Program-made: the position numbers and the translations under genes
In this document: positions 37,206 to 45,900 of the stretch, piece after piece
Layout of the letters: every line of letters starts with the position of its first letter
How positions within the stretch are numbered: the stretch's first letter is position 1
Source: Sulfitobacter sp. F26204
Lineage (GTDB): Bacteria; Pseudomonadota; Alphaproteobacteria; Rhodobacterales; Rhodobacteraceae
Direction: 5' to 3'
NCBI RefSeq assembly: GCF_026410305.1
Contig: NZ_JAPMLQ010000001.1
Span: 310,001-374,000 of the forward strand
Length of the DNA stretch: 64,000 bases
Notes under the pieces: generated by a model
What the model saw: the letters and a program-made list of their open reading frames with translations, nothing else
Told to the model about the DNA's origin: nothing
Database searches by the model: none

Positions 37206-37998
37206 TTTATCCCGCCCGAAAGGTCCGAAAATAATTGCAGTGGCAAACCAAAAGGGTGGCGTAGGTAAAACCACAACGACAATAAATTTGGCCGCTGCCA
37301 TGGTCGAGCAAGGCAAGCGTGTTCTGTTGGTTGATCTTGATCCGCAGGGAAATGCTTCGACCGGCTTGGGCATTGACGTGGATGACCGGGAATTTACTAC
37401 ATATGAATTGCTCCTAGAAGACCTGGATTTGAACGAAGTCATTCAGGAAACAGACTATCGGGGGCTTTGCATCGTGCCTGCGACCGTGGACCTGAGTTCT
37501 GCTGACATCGAATTGATGTCGAATGAAAAGCGCAGTTTTCTGCTTTATGATGCGTTGCGACAAATTCAGATGGACGAATTTGGGTTCGATTTTATCTTGA
37601 TAGATTGCCCGCCTTCACTGAACTTGCTTACCGTAAATGCAATGATTGCAGCGCATTCAGTTCTTGTGCCTTTGCAAAGCGAATTTTTTGCTTTGGAAGG
37701 GTTAAGCCAGTTGATGATGACAATCCGGGAAGTACGCCAGAGTGGCAACAAAGAATTGCGGATCGAGGGTGTTGTGCTAACCATGTATGACAGGCGCAAT
37801 AACCTGTCTCAGCAAGTGGAAAATGATGCGCGGTCAAATCTGGGAGATCTTGTGTTCAAAACCATGATTCCGCGCAATGTCCGCGTTTCCGAGGCTCCAA
37901 GTTTTGCGATGCCGGTTTTGAACTATGATAGCCAGTCGAAAGGTGCATTGGCCTACCGGGCTTTGGCACGGGAAGTGATTGAGAATAACAAATCGTGA
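37198..37998 (+). CDS. parA: Chromosome partitioning ATPase ParA
   Basis: Walker-type ATPase that moves ParB-parS complexes. The 266-residue protein has the deviant Walker A KGGVGKTTTTINLA at residues 19-32, VLLVDLDPQGNASTGLG (A' motif) and FILIDCPPSLNLLTVNAM (Walker B). It has no N-terminal DNA-binding extension, as expected for chromosomal ParA. The start is a GTG overlapping rsmG. The stop is 11 bp before the parB ATG. Confidence 0.97.
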   Translation: MSDLSRPKGPKIIAVANQKGGVGKTTTTINLAAAMVEQGKRVLLVDLDPQGNASTGLGIDVDDREFTTYELLLEDLDLNEVIQETDYRGLCIVPATVDLSSADIELMSNEKRSFLLYDALRQIQMDEFGFDFILIDCPPSLNLLTVNAMIAAHSVLVPLQSEFFALEGLSQLMMTIREVRQSGNKELRIEGVVLTMYDRRNNLSQQVENDARSNLGDLVFKTMIPRNVRVSEAPSFAMPVLNYDSQSKGALAYRALAREVIENNKS

Positions 37999-38009
37999 GG
38001 GAGAATAAG

Positions 38010-38903
38010 ATGGCTGACAAACCAGAGCGTAAACGTGGTCTTGGGCGTGGATTGTCGGCTTTGATGGCTGACGTTGCTGAAACTGAAACCATTGCATCGC
38101 AGGGGCCGCAAGCTGCTGAACAGCTTATTCCTATTGAGCAAATTTCGCCGAACCCAGATCAACCCCGCAAGCATTTTCAAAAAGACGACCTAGCTGATCT
38201 TGCGGCGTCGATAAGGGAAAAGGGTGTCATTCAGCCCTTGATCGTTCGGAAAATCGGTGATCATCAGTTTGAAATCGTGGCGGGTGAGCGCCGCTGGCGC
38301 GCAGCTCAGATTGCTCAGCTGCATGCATTGCCAGTGATTATACGTGATTTTACCGATGTTGAGGTTTTGGAAGTTGCGATAATTGAAAACATTCAGCGTG
38401 CAGATCTCAACGCAATTGAAGAAGCTGCCGGCTATCGCCAACTGATGGAAAAATTCGGGCACACCCAGGAAAAGCTGGCTGAAGCTTTGGGAAAAAGCCG
38501 AAGTCACATTGCAAACCTCATGCGGCTTTTGAATCTTCCGGAAGCTGTGGTTGATATGGTCAGGAGCGGTGATTTGAGCGCAGGCCACGCGCGGGCGCTA
38601 ATTCCTGCAACGGATCCGGTTGGTCTGGCGAAACAGATCATCAAAGGCGGTCTTTCTGTCAGAGCTGCGGAAGCCCTGGTAAAGAAAGAAGCTACGAATA
38701 CCAATACTGCAGCCAAGCCAAAATCTGCTGTTTCGGATGAAAAGGACGCAGATACCGTCGCGCTTGAAGGGGATTTGTCGGCGACGCTGGGAATGAGAGT
38801 TTCCCTAGATCACAAAGCGGGACAAGAGGTCGGACGTCTTGTGGTGCAATACAAGTCGCTTGATGAACTGGATGCCCTTTGTCGGCTATTAAGCGGAAGT
38901 TAA
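38010..38903 (+). CDS. parB: Chromosome partitioning protein ParB
   Basis: CTPase clamp that loads at parS and spreads. The 297-residue protein begins with the ParA-stimulating region (MADKPERKRGLGRGLSALMAD). The CTP-binding domain has ISPNPDQPRKHF, EIVAGERRWRAAQIA (GERRxRA box) and IIENIQRADLNAIEEA. A helix-turn-helix follows (EKLAEALGKSRSHIANLMRLLNLP). The C-terminal dimer domain ends the protein. GGGAG precedes the ATG; an earlier GTG overlapping parA is less likely. Its stop overlaps the hemW stop in TTAA. Confidence 0.97.
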   Translation: MADKPERKRGLGRGLSALMADVAETETIASQGPQAAEQLIPIEQISPNPDQPRKHFQKDDLADLAASIREKGVIQPLIVRKIGDHQFEIVAGERRWRAAQIAQLHALPVIIRDFTDVEVLEVAIIENIQRADLNAIEEAAGYRQLMEKFGHTQEKLAEALGKSRSHIANLMRLLNLPEAVVDMVRSGDLSAGHARALIPATDPVGLAKQIIKGGLSVRAAEALVKKEATNTNTAAKPKSAVSDEKDADTVALEGDLSATLGMRVSLDHKAGQEVGRLVVQYKSLDELDALCRLLSGS

Positions 38904-40057
38904 ACCGGCAAAAGGCTTTCGATGACGGCATTAAGTATCATAACACCCTGATCCAAAACGATTAATCTATCTTTTTCGACATGAATCATGGAAATATCAA
39001 CAAGATGATCTATCGCCGATTGGTCTAATGGCGCGCCGTTAATCTGTGCAAATCGTGAAAGCGAGATTCCTTCTTTCACCCTAAGACCCATTAGCAGGAA
39101 TTCTATTGCCTGATCCTTTCTCGAAAGCGATTGACGGGGACGCTCTGTCAGCCCATTTGCAACGCCATCCAGCCAACGCTTTGGGTTGCTGTAACACTCG
39201 GTTGCAAACTTTGTGCCGTTCAGTGTCAACCGGCCATGGGCACCGGGTCCGATACCTAAATAGTCACCGTACCGCCAATAGATCAGGTTGTGTCGTGATT
39301 GTGCCCCATCACGCGCATGATTGGAGACCTCATAAGCCGGCATTCCGAAAGTCTCACATATCTCCTGTGTGACCTGGAACATATCAGCACCCAGATCTTC
39401 GTTCGGTAACCCTTTTAGTTTACCGCGCGCATAACGATCACCGAACGCGGTGCCATTTTCAATGGTTAGTTGATACAGAGAAATGTGATCAATCGCCATT
39501 GTTAGAGCCTGTTTCAGTTCTTTTTCCCATGCAGCACAGGTTTGATCCTGACGGCCATAGATCAGATCGAAACTTACCCTGTCAAAATGACTGCGCGCAA
39601 TTTCGAACGCAGCAAGTGCTTCGTTCGTATTGTGAAGACGGCCAAGCCTTTTTAGGTCGATATCGTTCAAGGCCTGTATCCCCATTGAAACACGGTTAAC
39701 GCCCGCTTGCCGGAAGGCGTCGAAGCGATCCGCTTCTACCGAACTTGGGTTCGCTTCAAGTGTGATTTCCAGATCGTTTGATGTGGGCCAGAGCGTGCGA
39801 ATGGTATTGATGATTTCAGCGACGGTTTCAGGATCCATCAAACTGGGTGTGCCGCCGCCAAAGAAGACCGCGCTTAGAGTGCGACCTTGGGTTTCAGATG
39901 CGGCGCGTTTCAGTTCAATGAGATAGGCATCGCGCCACGCTTTTTGATCTATGCTGTTTGAAACATGGCTGTTGAAGTCACAATAGGGACATTTGGCCTC
40001 GCAAAAGGGCCAATGCAAATAGAGGCCAAAACCTCCGAGTTGCCAGTCGCTATTCAA
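38900..40057 (-). CDS. hemW: HemW-type radical SAM protein (heme chaperone)
   Basis: Radical SAM relative of HemN that binds heme and is thought to deliver it to respiratory proteins. The 385-residue protein has the cluster motif C19-EAK-C23-PY-C26-DF near the N-terminus, then FFGGGTPSLMD and RVSMGIQALND. HNLIYWRYGDYLGIGPGAHG is at about residue 265. The extra N-terminal cysteine of true coproporphyrinogen oxidase HemN is missing, which favours HemW. Its start overlaps the rdgB stop by 8 bp. Confidence 0.93.
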   Translation of the reverse strand: MNSDWQLGGFGLYLHWPFCEAKCPYCDFNSHVSNSIDQKAWRDAYLIELKRAASETQGRTLSAVFFGGGTPSLMDPETVAEIINTIRTLWPTSNDLEITLEANPSSVEADRFDAFRQAGVNRVSMGIQALNDIDLKRLGRLHNTNEALAAFEIARSHFDRVSFDLIYGRQDQTCAAWEKELKQALTMAIDHISLYQLTIENGTAFGDRYARGKLKGLPNEDLGADMFQVTQEICETFGMPAYEVSNHARDGAQSRHNLIYWRYGDYLGIGPGAHGRLTLNGTKFATECYSNPKRWLDGVANGLTERPRQSLSRKDQAIEFLLMGLRVKEGISLSRFAQINGAPLDQSAIDHLVDISMIHVEKDRLIVLDQGVMILNAVIESLLPV

Positions 40058-40661
40058 AACAGCCTTTCAGTACCTTGGCGAACACATCCGCGCGATGACT
40101 GATCTTGTTTTTCTGCGACGGCTTCATTTCGGCAAAGGTTTGATCGTGACCGTCGGGTTGAAACATTGGATCATAACCATGGCCAAGTTCACCGCGCAGA
40201 GGCCAGACAAGATGGCCGTTGACGCGGCCTTCGAAAACTTCGTCATGTCCGTCGGGCCATGCCAGAACCATGGTGGCACAGAATCTGGCGCGGCGCGGAT
40301 GCGGCGCGGATTTTTCTTCAAGCAATTTATGCGTTTTGGTCATTGCCATCAAAAAGTCCCGCCCATTCGGGGTTTCTGCCCAATCGGCGGTATATACACC
40401 TGGCGCATCATCCAGTGCCTCAACCTCTATGCCGGAATCATCTGACAATGCAGGCATTCCTGTTGCCTTGGCCGCTGCATGTGCCTTGATACGGGCATTA
40501 CCTACAAAGGTATCTTCAGTTTCTTCGGGTTCAGGCAGGTTCAATTCCGCTGCGCCGACAACAGTGACACCATGTGGCGCAAACAATTGCTGCATCTCAG
40601 CGAGCTTGCCAACGTTATGCGTTGCTACCAAGATGCGATCTCCGGTGAACTTGCGTGTCAC
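40050..40661 (-). CDS. rdgB: XTP/dITP diphosphatase (RdgB/HAM1)
   Basis: Removes ITP, dITP and XTP from nucleotide pools. The 203-residue protein has [18 protein letters not shown] at residues 10-27, the [22 protein letters not shown] active-site region at about residue 72, and the late [18 protein letters not shown] segment. It overlaps rph by 4 bp (ATGA), forming rph-rdgB-hemW. Confidence 0.96.
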   Translation of the reverse strand: MTRKFTGDRILVATHNVGKLAEMQQLFAPHGVTVVGAAELNLPEPEETEDTFVGNARIKAHAAAKATGMPALSDDSGIEVEALDDAPGVYTADWAETPNGRDFLMAMTKTHKLLEEKSAPHPRRARFCATMVLAWPDGHDEVFEGRVNGHLVWPLRGELGHGYDPMFQPDGHDQTFAEMKPSQKNKISHRADVFAKVLKGCFE

Positions 40662-41371
40662 GCCGTTACACTTTTCTGAATGGCGACAAGTTCACCAATT
40701 CCTTTTTCGGAAAGGTCCATCAGGTGGTTCATTTGTTCCCGGGAAAAAGTCGATCCTTCTGCGCTCATTTGAATTTCGATCAACCGGCCGGACCCTGTCA
40801 TGATGAAATTACCGTCTACACCAGCTTCGGAATCTTCGGGGTAGTCCAGGTCCATGACTGGTTGACCGGCGTAAATGCCACAGCTGATCGCAGCAACCGG
40901 ATCGGTCAGGGGATCAGTGATCACATCGCCTGCTTTCATCAGCTTGTTCACAGCCAGACGCAGGGCAATCCAACCTCCGGTGATTGACGCACAGCGTGTA
41001 CCTCCATCGGCCTGCAATACGTCACAATCTACAGTAATCTGTCGTTCACCCAGCGCGACACGGTCAACACCGGCCCGCAAGGCACGGCCGATCAATCGCT
41101 GGATTTCAACAGTCCGCCCACCCTGTTTGCCCGCTGCTGCCTCACGCCGCATTCGTGTATTTGTCGCGCGGGGCAGCATCCCGTATTCTGCGGTGACCCA
41201 ACCAAGTCCCGAACCCTTGATAAAAGGCGGCACGCGATCTTCGATTGTCGCGGTGCATAACACATGTGTATCGCCAACCTTGATCAGGGCAGAGCCTTCC
41301 GCATGTTTGGTAAAGCCTACCTCAACTGAGACAGCGCGCATTTCATCGAGTTTCCGGCCAGAGGGACGCAT
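40658..41371 (-). CDS. rph: Ribonuclease PH
   Basis: Phosphorolytic 3'-exoribonuclease trimming tRNA 3' ends. The 237-residue protein starts [14 protein letters not shown]. It has [21 protein letters not shown] at about residue 63, [17 protein letters not shown], and [19 protein letters not shown] at about residue 113. The ATG was chosen for the AAAAAGGA site just upstream. It diverges from hrcA over 99 bp. Confidence 0.97.
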   Translation of the reverse strand: MRPSGRKLDEMRAVSVEVGFTKHAEGSALIKVGDTHVLCTATIEDRVPPFIKGSGLGWVTAEYGMLPRATNTRMRREAAAGKQGGRTVEIQRLIGRALRAGVDRVALGERQITVDCDVLQADGGTRCASITGGWIALRLAVNKLMKAGDVITDPLTDPVAAISCGIYAGQPVMDLDYPEDSEAGVDGNFIMTGSGRLIEIQMSAEGSTFSREQMNHLMDLSEKGIGELVAIQKSVTA

Positions 41372-41470
41372 ATTATATCCTTTTTGATGTTGGCTTGGGA
41401 TACCGTCCCAGGACAACAGGATGCAACCCTGATTGACGTTTGCTGTTCCTGCATCTTTATTGGCAAGGCT

Positions 41471-42547
41471 ATGATAGAACCTAAATCCGAAACCTCGAAC
41501 ATCTTGCGAGAAATGAATGATCGCTCCCGCGAAGTATTTCGTCGCGTGGTCGAAGGGTATCTTGCAAACGGTGATCCTGTGGGTTCTCGAACCTTGACCC
41601 GGGATTTCAGCGAAAAGGTAAGTGCGGCGACGATCCGCAATGTGATGCAGGATCTGGAGTATTTGGGCGTACTAGGATCGCCGCATGTCAGCGCGGGCCG
41701 CATCCCGACACAGCTTGGCTTGCGGATGTTTGTCGATGGGATGATCGAGATAGGCGATCCAACTGATGTGGACCGTGAAAAGATTGATGCGACCATGGGC
41801 GATAATGCCGCCGACATGAGCGGGCTGTTGGATCGGGTGGGATCGGCTCTTTCGGGCGTGACGCAGGGTGCCTCGCTCGTTCTGACGCCAAAACATGAAG
41901 CACCGATCAAACATATAGAGTTTGTATCCCTGTCGGCTGAACGTGCTTTGGTGGTTCTGGTGTTTTCGGATGGTCATGTTGAAAACCGTTTGTTTACACC
42001 ACCACCCGGCCAAACCCCCAGTTCTATGCGCGAGGCCGCAAATTTTCTGAATGCGATTGTTGAAGGCAAAACGATCAGCGAAGTGCAGCGTTCAGTTATC
42101 AAAGAGATGGAACAACGACGGCAGGAGATAGACACACTGGCGCGTCAGCTTGTCGAAAGCGGTCTTGCGCTGTGGACCGGTGACGATGAAAATTCCGAAC
42201 GTCTTATCGTCCGGGGACGGTCCAACCTTTTGGCAAACGAAGCTGAAGAAGCCGATCTCGCACGGATCAAAAGTTTGTTTGATGATCTCGAACGCAAGCG
42301 AGACATCACTGAATTCCTTGATCTGACGGAAGAAGGTCAGGGTGTTCGAATCTTTATTGGCTCGGAGAACAAACTTTTCTCACTTTCGGGTTCCTCTCTC
42401 GTGGTTTCCCCTTATATGAACGCTGACCGCAAGGTGATTGGAGCAGTTGGGGTGATTGGCCCCACGCGTTTGAACTATGGGCGCATTGTTCCAATCGTGA
42501 ATTATACGGCACAGCTGGTTGGCAAACTGGTGTCCGACCGCAGCTAA
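41471..42547 (+). CDS. hrcA: Heat-inducible transcription repressor HrcA
   Basis: Represses groE-type genes through the CIRCE operator and is stabilised by GroEL. The 358-residue protein has an N-terminal winged helix ([57 protein letters not shown]). A large C-terminal regulatory domain ends with [20 protein letters not shown]. No CIRCE sequence was found near it, so its targets lie elsewhere. It leads into grpE 10 bp downstream. Confidence 0.95.
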   Translation: MIEPKSETSNILREMNDRSREVFRRVVEGYLANGDPVGSRTLTRDFSEKVSAATIRNVMQDLEYLGVLGSPHVSAGRIPTQLGLRMFVDGMIEIGDPTDVDREKIDATMGDNAADMSGLLDRVGSALSGVTQGASLVLTPKHEAPIKHIEFVSLSAERALVVLVFSDGHVENRLFTPPPGQTPSSMREAANFLNAIVEGKTISEVQRSVIKEMEQRRQEIDTLARQLVESGLALWTGDDENSERLIVRGRSNLLANEAEEADLARIKSLFDDLERKRDITEFLDLTEEGQGVRIFIGSENKLFSLSGSSLVVSPYMNADRKVIGAVGVIGPTRLNYGRIVPIVNYTAQLVGKLVSDRS

Positions 42548-42557
42548 AGGTGAAGAA

Positions 42558-43121
42558 ATGGTAGAGTCAAACGAGAACGAATTTCTGGATAATCTGGAAG
42601 AAGCGATGGCGGAAGAATTCGCAGACGCTGAAGCAGAGATTGGTGATGAAGAACTGGAACTGGATCAGCTACGCGCCGAACGGGATGAGCTAAAAGACCG
42701 TTTCATGCGTGCGCTGGCCGATGCAGAAAATGCACGCAAGAGGTCTGACAAGGACCGCCGTGAGGCAGAGAACTATGGTGGCTCCAAGCTCGCACGCGAC
42801 ATGCTGCCGGTCTACGATAACATGAAGCGTGCGCTGGATGCCGCCACGGAGGAACAACGTTCTGTTTCAGGGGCTCTGCTTGAAGGGGTTGAACTTACCA
42901 TGCGGGAATTGTTGAACGTGTTCAAGAAACATGGGATTGAAATTATTTCACCAGTGATCGGTGACAAATTCGATCCGCAGCAGCATCAGGCGATGTTCGA
43001 GGCACCGGTACCGGGCACCAAGACAGGTGAAATCATTCAAGTCGCTGCAGAAGGATTCATGTTACACGACAGATTGCTGCGCCCTGCACAAGTAGGCGTA
43101 TCATCGCAGCCAGCGGATTAA
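42558..43121 (+). CDS. grpE: Nucleotide exchange factor GrpE
   Basis: Exchange factor for DnaK. The 187-residue protein has a highly acidic N-terminal third and a long coiled coil (about residues 30-75, ELDQLRAERDELKDRFMRALADAENARKR). A C-terminal beta wing follows (GDKFDPQQHQAMFEAP, HDRLLRPAQVGVS). AAGGTG precedes the ATG. The hrcA-grpE order is standard for alphaproteobacteria; dnaK and dnaJ are elsewhere. Confidence 0.96.
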   Translation: MVESNENEFLDNLEEAMAEEFADAEAEIGDEELELDQLRAERDELKDRFMRALADAENARKRSDKDRREAENYGGSKLARDMLPVYDNMKRALDAATEEQRSVSGALLEGVELTMRELLNVFKKHGIEIISPVIGDKFDPQQHQAMFEAPVPGTKTGEIIQVAAEGFMLHDRLLRPAQVGVSSQPAD

Positions 43122-43152
43122 GTGAACGCAGTTCCTTTTCATTCCTAAAGCG

Positions 43153-43182
43153 AAGCGGTCAGGATTTGGCCGCTTCTTTAAG
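43153..43182. terminator. Probable terminator of grpE, overlapping the mutS end
   Basis: An 8-bp stem with one wobble (AAGCGGTC / GGCCGCTT, 7-base loop) is followed on the plus strand by CTTTAAGTTT. The hairpin also encodes the last codons of mutS on the opposite strand. The T-tract is interrupted, so strength is uncertain. Confidence 0.5.
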
Positions 43183-45804
43183 TTTATAAAGCAAATCGAG
43201 CGCCTCACGCGGGGAAAGCTCATCAGGGATGATCTGGTTTAGTTGTTCCTCAACCGCTGAAACTTTGGCTGCAGGCGGTGCAGGGATCGGTGTTGCGGAA
43301 AATAAGGGTAGATCGTCGATTAGCGTTTTTTGTTTAACTCCACCCTCACGTTCCCCTTTTTCCAGCGCCTCCAATACAACACGTGCGCGGGCGATCACAC
43401 TGTCCGGCAATCCCGCAAGCTGTGCAACCTGAACGCCATAAGACCTGTCCGCGGCACCTTTTCGCACTTCATGCAAGAAAATGACTTCGCCTTCCCACTC
43501 CTTGACGGCGACGGTGGCATTGTCGACGCCATCCAGCTTGGACGACAAAGCGGTCATTTCGTGATAGTGCGTGGCAAAAAGGGCACGTGACCTGTTGACG
43601 TCGTGCAGGTGCTCAAGCGTGGCCCAGGCGATGGAAAGACCGTCATAGGTAGCTGTACCTCGACCGATCTCATCAAGGATGACCAAAGCGCGATCATCCG
43701 CCTGATTGAGAATTGCAGCTGTCTCAACCATTTCCACCATGAAGGTTGAGCGCCCGCGGGCAAGATCATCCGATGCGCCTACGCGACTGAACAACTGGCT
43801 GACGATCCCGATATGTGCAGAGGTAGCAGGAACAAAGCTGCCCATCTGAGCCATCAAGGCTATCAGCGCGTTTTGCCGTAAAAAGGTCGATTTACCTGCC
43901 ATGTTGGGACCGGTCAGTAGCCAGATATTTGCTGCATTTTCAGCGACACTCAGATCGCAGTCATTCGCAACAAATGTTTGCCCGTCCTGCTGAGCCAAGG
44001 CGCGTTCAACAACAGGGTGACGACCACCCTGAATCACAAATGCGCGGCTGTCGTCAACCTTTGGTCGAGTCCAATTTTCGGCGCTGGCCAATTCTGCCAA
44101 AGAGAAGGCCAGATCAAGTTCTGCAATGCTTGTCGAGGTTTGGCTAATCGTAGCAGCGGAATTGAGGATCTGGGCTTTCAGTTTTTCATAGAGCCGCTTT
44201 TCGATCTCAAGAGCACGATTGCCCGCGTTCAGGATTTTTGTTTCCAACTGAGATAATTCAACTGTGGTAAAGCGCACCTGATTGGCCGTGGTTTGCCGGT
44301 GGATGAATGTCTCGGACAAAGGTGGTGACAGCATCTTTTCTGCATGGGTGGCTGTGGTTTCCACGAAATAGCCAAGCACATTGTTGTGCTTGATCTTAAG
44401 CGCAGAAATCCCGGTTTCAGAGATAAACTGGCTTTGCATGGCTGCGATTACACCGCGCCCCTCATCGCGCAGTTTGCGCGCTTCATCCAGTTCGGCATGG
44501 TAACCTGGCGCGATAAATCCGCCATCGCGGATCAACATAGGCGGTTCCACGACAAGAGCGCTTTGTAGCAGCGCAATCAACTCTTCATGCCCGTATAGAT
44601 CCTTCTGTGCAATCTTAAGCAGTTCGGGCAGTTCGACTTGATGTAATTGTTCTGAAATCTTGGTTGCCTCGGCCAAACCGTTGCGCACCGCGGCCAGGTC
44701 ACGCGGCCCACCGCGATCAAGGGCGAGCCGCGACAAGGCGCGATCCAGATCGGGTACTTTGCGCAGGCAGTCACGAATTTCCCGTCGCAGACGCATATTT
44801 TCAAAACCAAAACTTACAGCATCCAGTCGGGCGTTCACAATTTTGCCGATCCGTGATGGGCTGGAAATCCGGCGTTCGAGCAAACGAGCGCCGACTGAAG
44901 TACAAGTGTTGTCCATCAGGGCGAGCAGTGATCCGACCCTCCCCCCACTCAGCGCTTGGGTCAATTCCAGATTTCGTCGTGTTGCGGCGTCAATTTGTAC
45001 AGTGCGGGCACCACTTTCCTTTTGTGGTGAGCGCAGCAATGGTAATTTTCCCTTTTGAGTGAGCTCCAGGTAACTTATGAGCGCGCCCATGGCAGACACT
45101 TCTGCGCGATCAAATGTGCCAAATGCATCGAGAGTTGCGATGTTGAACAAACTACAAATCCGCTTTTCGGCATTAGTACTGTCAAATGCCGATCGGCCCA
45201 AACCCGACACTGCAGCTCCAAATTCAGAAACCAAACCGCGCAATTCGTTTTCTTGTGTTTCTGATAGGATCACTTCGGAAGGTGCCAACCGGGCAAGTTC
45301 CGGAGCAAGGTTAACCCTGGACAGCGGCATGACATGGAAGGCCCCAGTCGATATATCGACCCAGGCCAGCGCACAGGTTTCACGTACCTCTGCAAAACAA
45401 GCGAGAAAATTGTGCCGCCGCGCTTCAAGAAGCGTGTCTTCGGTCAGGGTGCCAGGTGTTACTAATCGGACGACTTCCCGGTGGACAACTGATTTGTAAC
45501 CCCGCTTTTTTGCTTCGGCAGGGCTTTCCATCTGTTCACAAACAGCGACACGAAAACCCTTGCGGATCAGGGTTAGAAAATACCCTTCGGCGGCGTGAAC
45601 CGGAACACCGCACATCGGAATGTCGTTGCCTTCATGCTTTCCACGTTTGGTAAGGGCAATATCCAGCGCTTCTGCGGCGGCGACAGCATCGTCAAAGAAC
45701 ATCTCATAGAAATCGCCCATCCGGTAAAAAAGCAATGCACCCTCGTGCGCCGCCTTAATCTCAAGATATTGCGTCATCATTGGCGTTGTTTTTGAATCGC
45801 TCAC
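43159..45804 (-). CDS. mutS: DNA mismatch repair protein MutS
   Basis: Recognises mismatches and starts repair. The 881-residue protein has the mismatch-binding domain (MMTQYLEIKAAHEGALLFYRMGDFYEMFFDDA, containing the F-Y-E wedge). The connector, lever and clamp regions follow. The C-terminal ATPase has Walker A TGPNMAGKSTFLRQNA at about residue 645, then STFMVEMVETAAIL and VILDEIGRGTATYDGLSIAW. The C-terminal tail ends YKLKEAAKS. The chosen start is a GTG ten bases after GGGAG; a TTG five codons upstream is the alternative. It diverges from a GT61 gene. Confidence 0.96.
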   Translation of the reverse strand: MSDSKTTPMMTQYLEIKAAHEGALLFYRMGDFYEMFFDDAVAAAEALDIALTKRGKHEGNDIPMCGVPVHAAEGYFLTLIRKGFRVAVCEQMESPAEAKKRGYKSVVHREVVRLVTPGTLTEDTLLEARRHNFLACFAEVRETCALAWVDISTGAFHVMPLSRVNLAPELARLAPSEVILSETQENELRGLVSEFGAAVSGLGRSAFDSTNAEKRICSLFNIATLDAFGTFDRAEVSAMGALISYLELTQKGKLPLLRSPQKESGARTVQIDAATRRNLELTQALSGGRVGSLLALMDNTCTSVGARLLERRISSPSRIGKIVNARLDAVSFGFENMRLRREIRDCLRKVPDLDRALSRLALDRGGPRDLAAVRNGLAEATKISEQLHQVELPELLKIAQKDLYGHEELIALLQSALVVEPPMLIRDGGFIAPGYHAELDEARKLRDEGRGVIAAMQSQFISETGISALKIKHNNVLGYFVETTATHAEKMLSPPLSETFIHRQTTANQVRFTTVELSQLETKILNAGNRALEIEKRLYEKLKAQILNSAATISQTSTSIAELDLAFSLAELASAENWTRPKVDDSRAFVIQGGRHPVVERALAQQDGQTFVANDCDLSVAENAANIWLLTGPNMAGKSTFLRQNALIALMAQMGSFVPATSAHIGIVSQLFSRVGASDDLARGRSTFMVEMVETAAILNQADDRALVILDEIGRGTATYDGLSIAWATLEHLHDVNRSRALFATHYHEMTALSSKLDGVDNATVAVKEWEGEVIFLHEVRKGAADRSYGVQVAQLAGLPDSVIARARVVLEALEKGEREGGVKQKTLIDDLPLFSATPIPAPPAAKVSAVEEQLNQIIPDELSPREALDLLYKLKEAAKS

Positions 45805-45840
45805 GCAGGCATCTCCCAAGAGTCCCCTGTCTGTACAAAA

Positions 45841-45883
45841 CCACGCTCGGCGTGGAAAGAGGCGCCAAGCATGGCTTGGCGCT
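45841..45883. repeat. Two tandem hairpins upstream of the GT61 gene
   Basis: CCACGC-TCG-GCGTGG (6-bp stem, positions 45841-45855) is followed six bases later by a 9-bp perfect stem with a 3-base loop (GCGCCAAGC-ATG-GCTTGGCGC, 45862-45882). They fill the centre of the 96-bp mutS/GT61 divergent gap and would lie in the 5' leader of one or both mRNAs. No T-tract follows. Confidence 0.6.
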
Positions 45884-45900
45884 AGACGGGTTGGTCATTC

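Noticed and set aside
41372..41470. CIRCE operator expected near hrcA
   Set aside because: The inverted TTAGCACTC / GAGTGCTAA element is not present. A short TGGGA/TCCCA repeat in the gap is too small to call.
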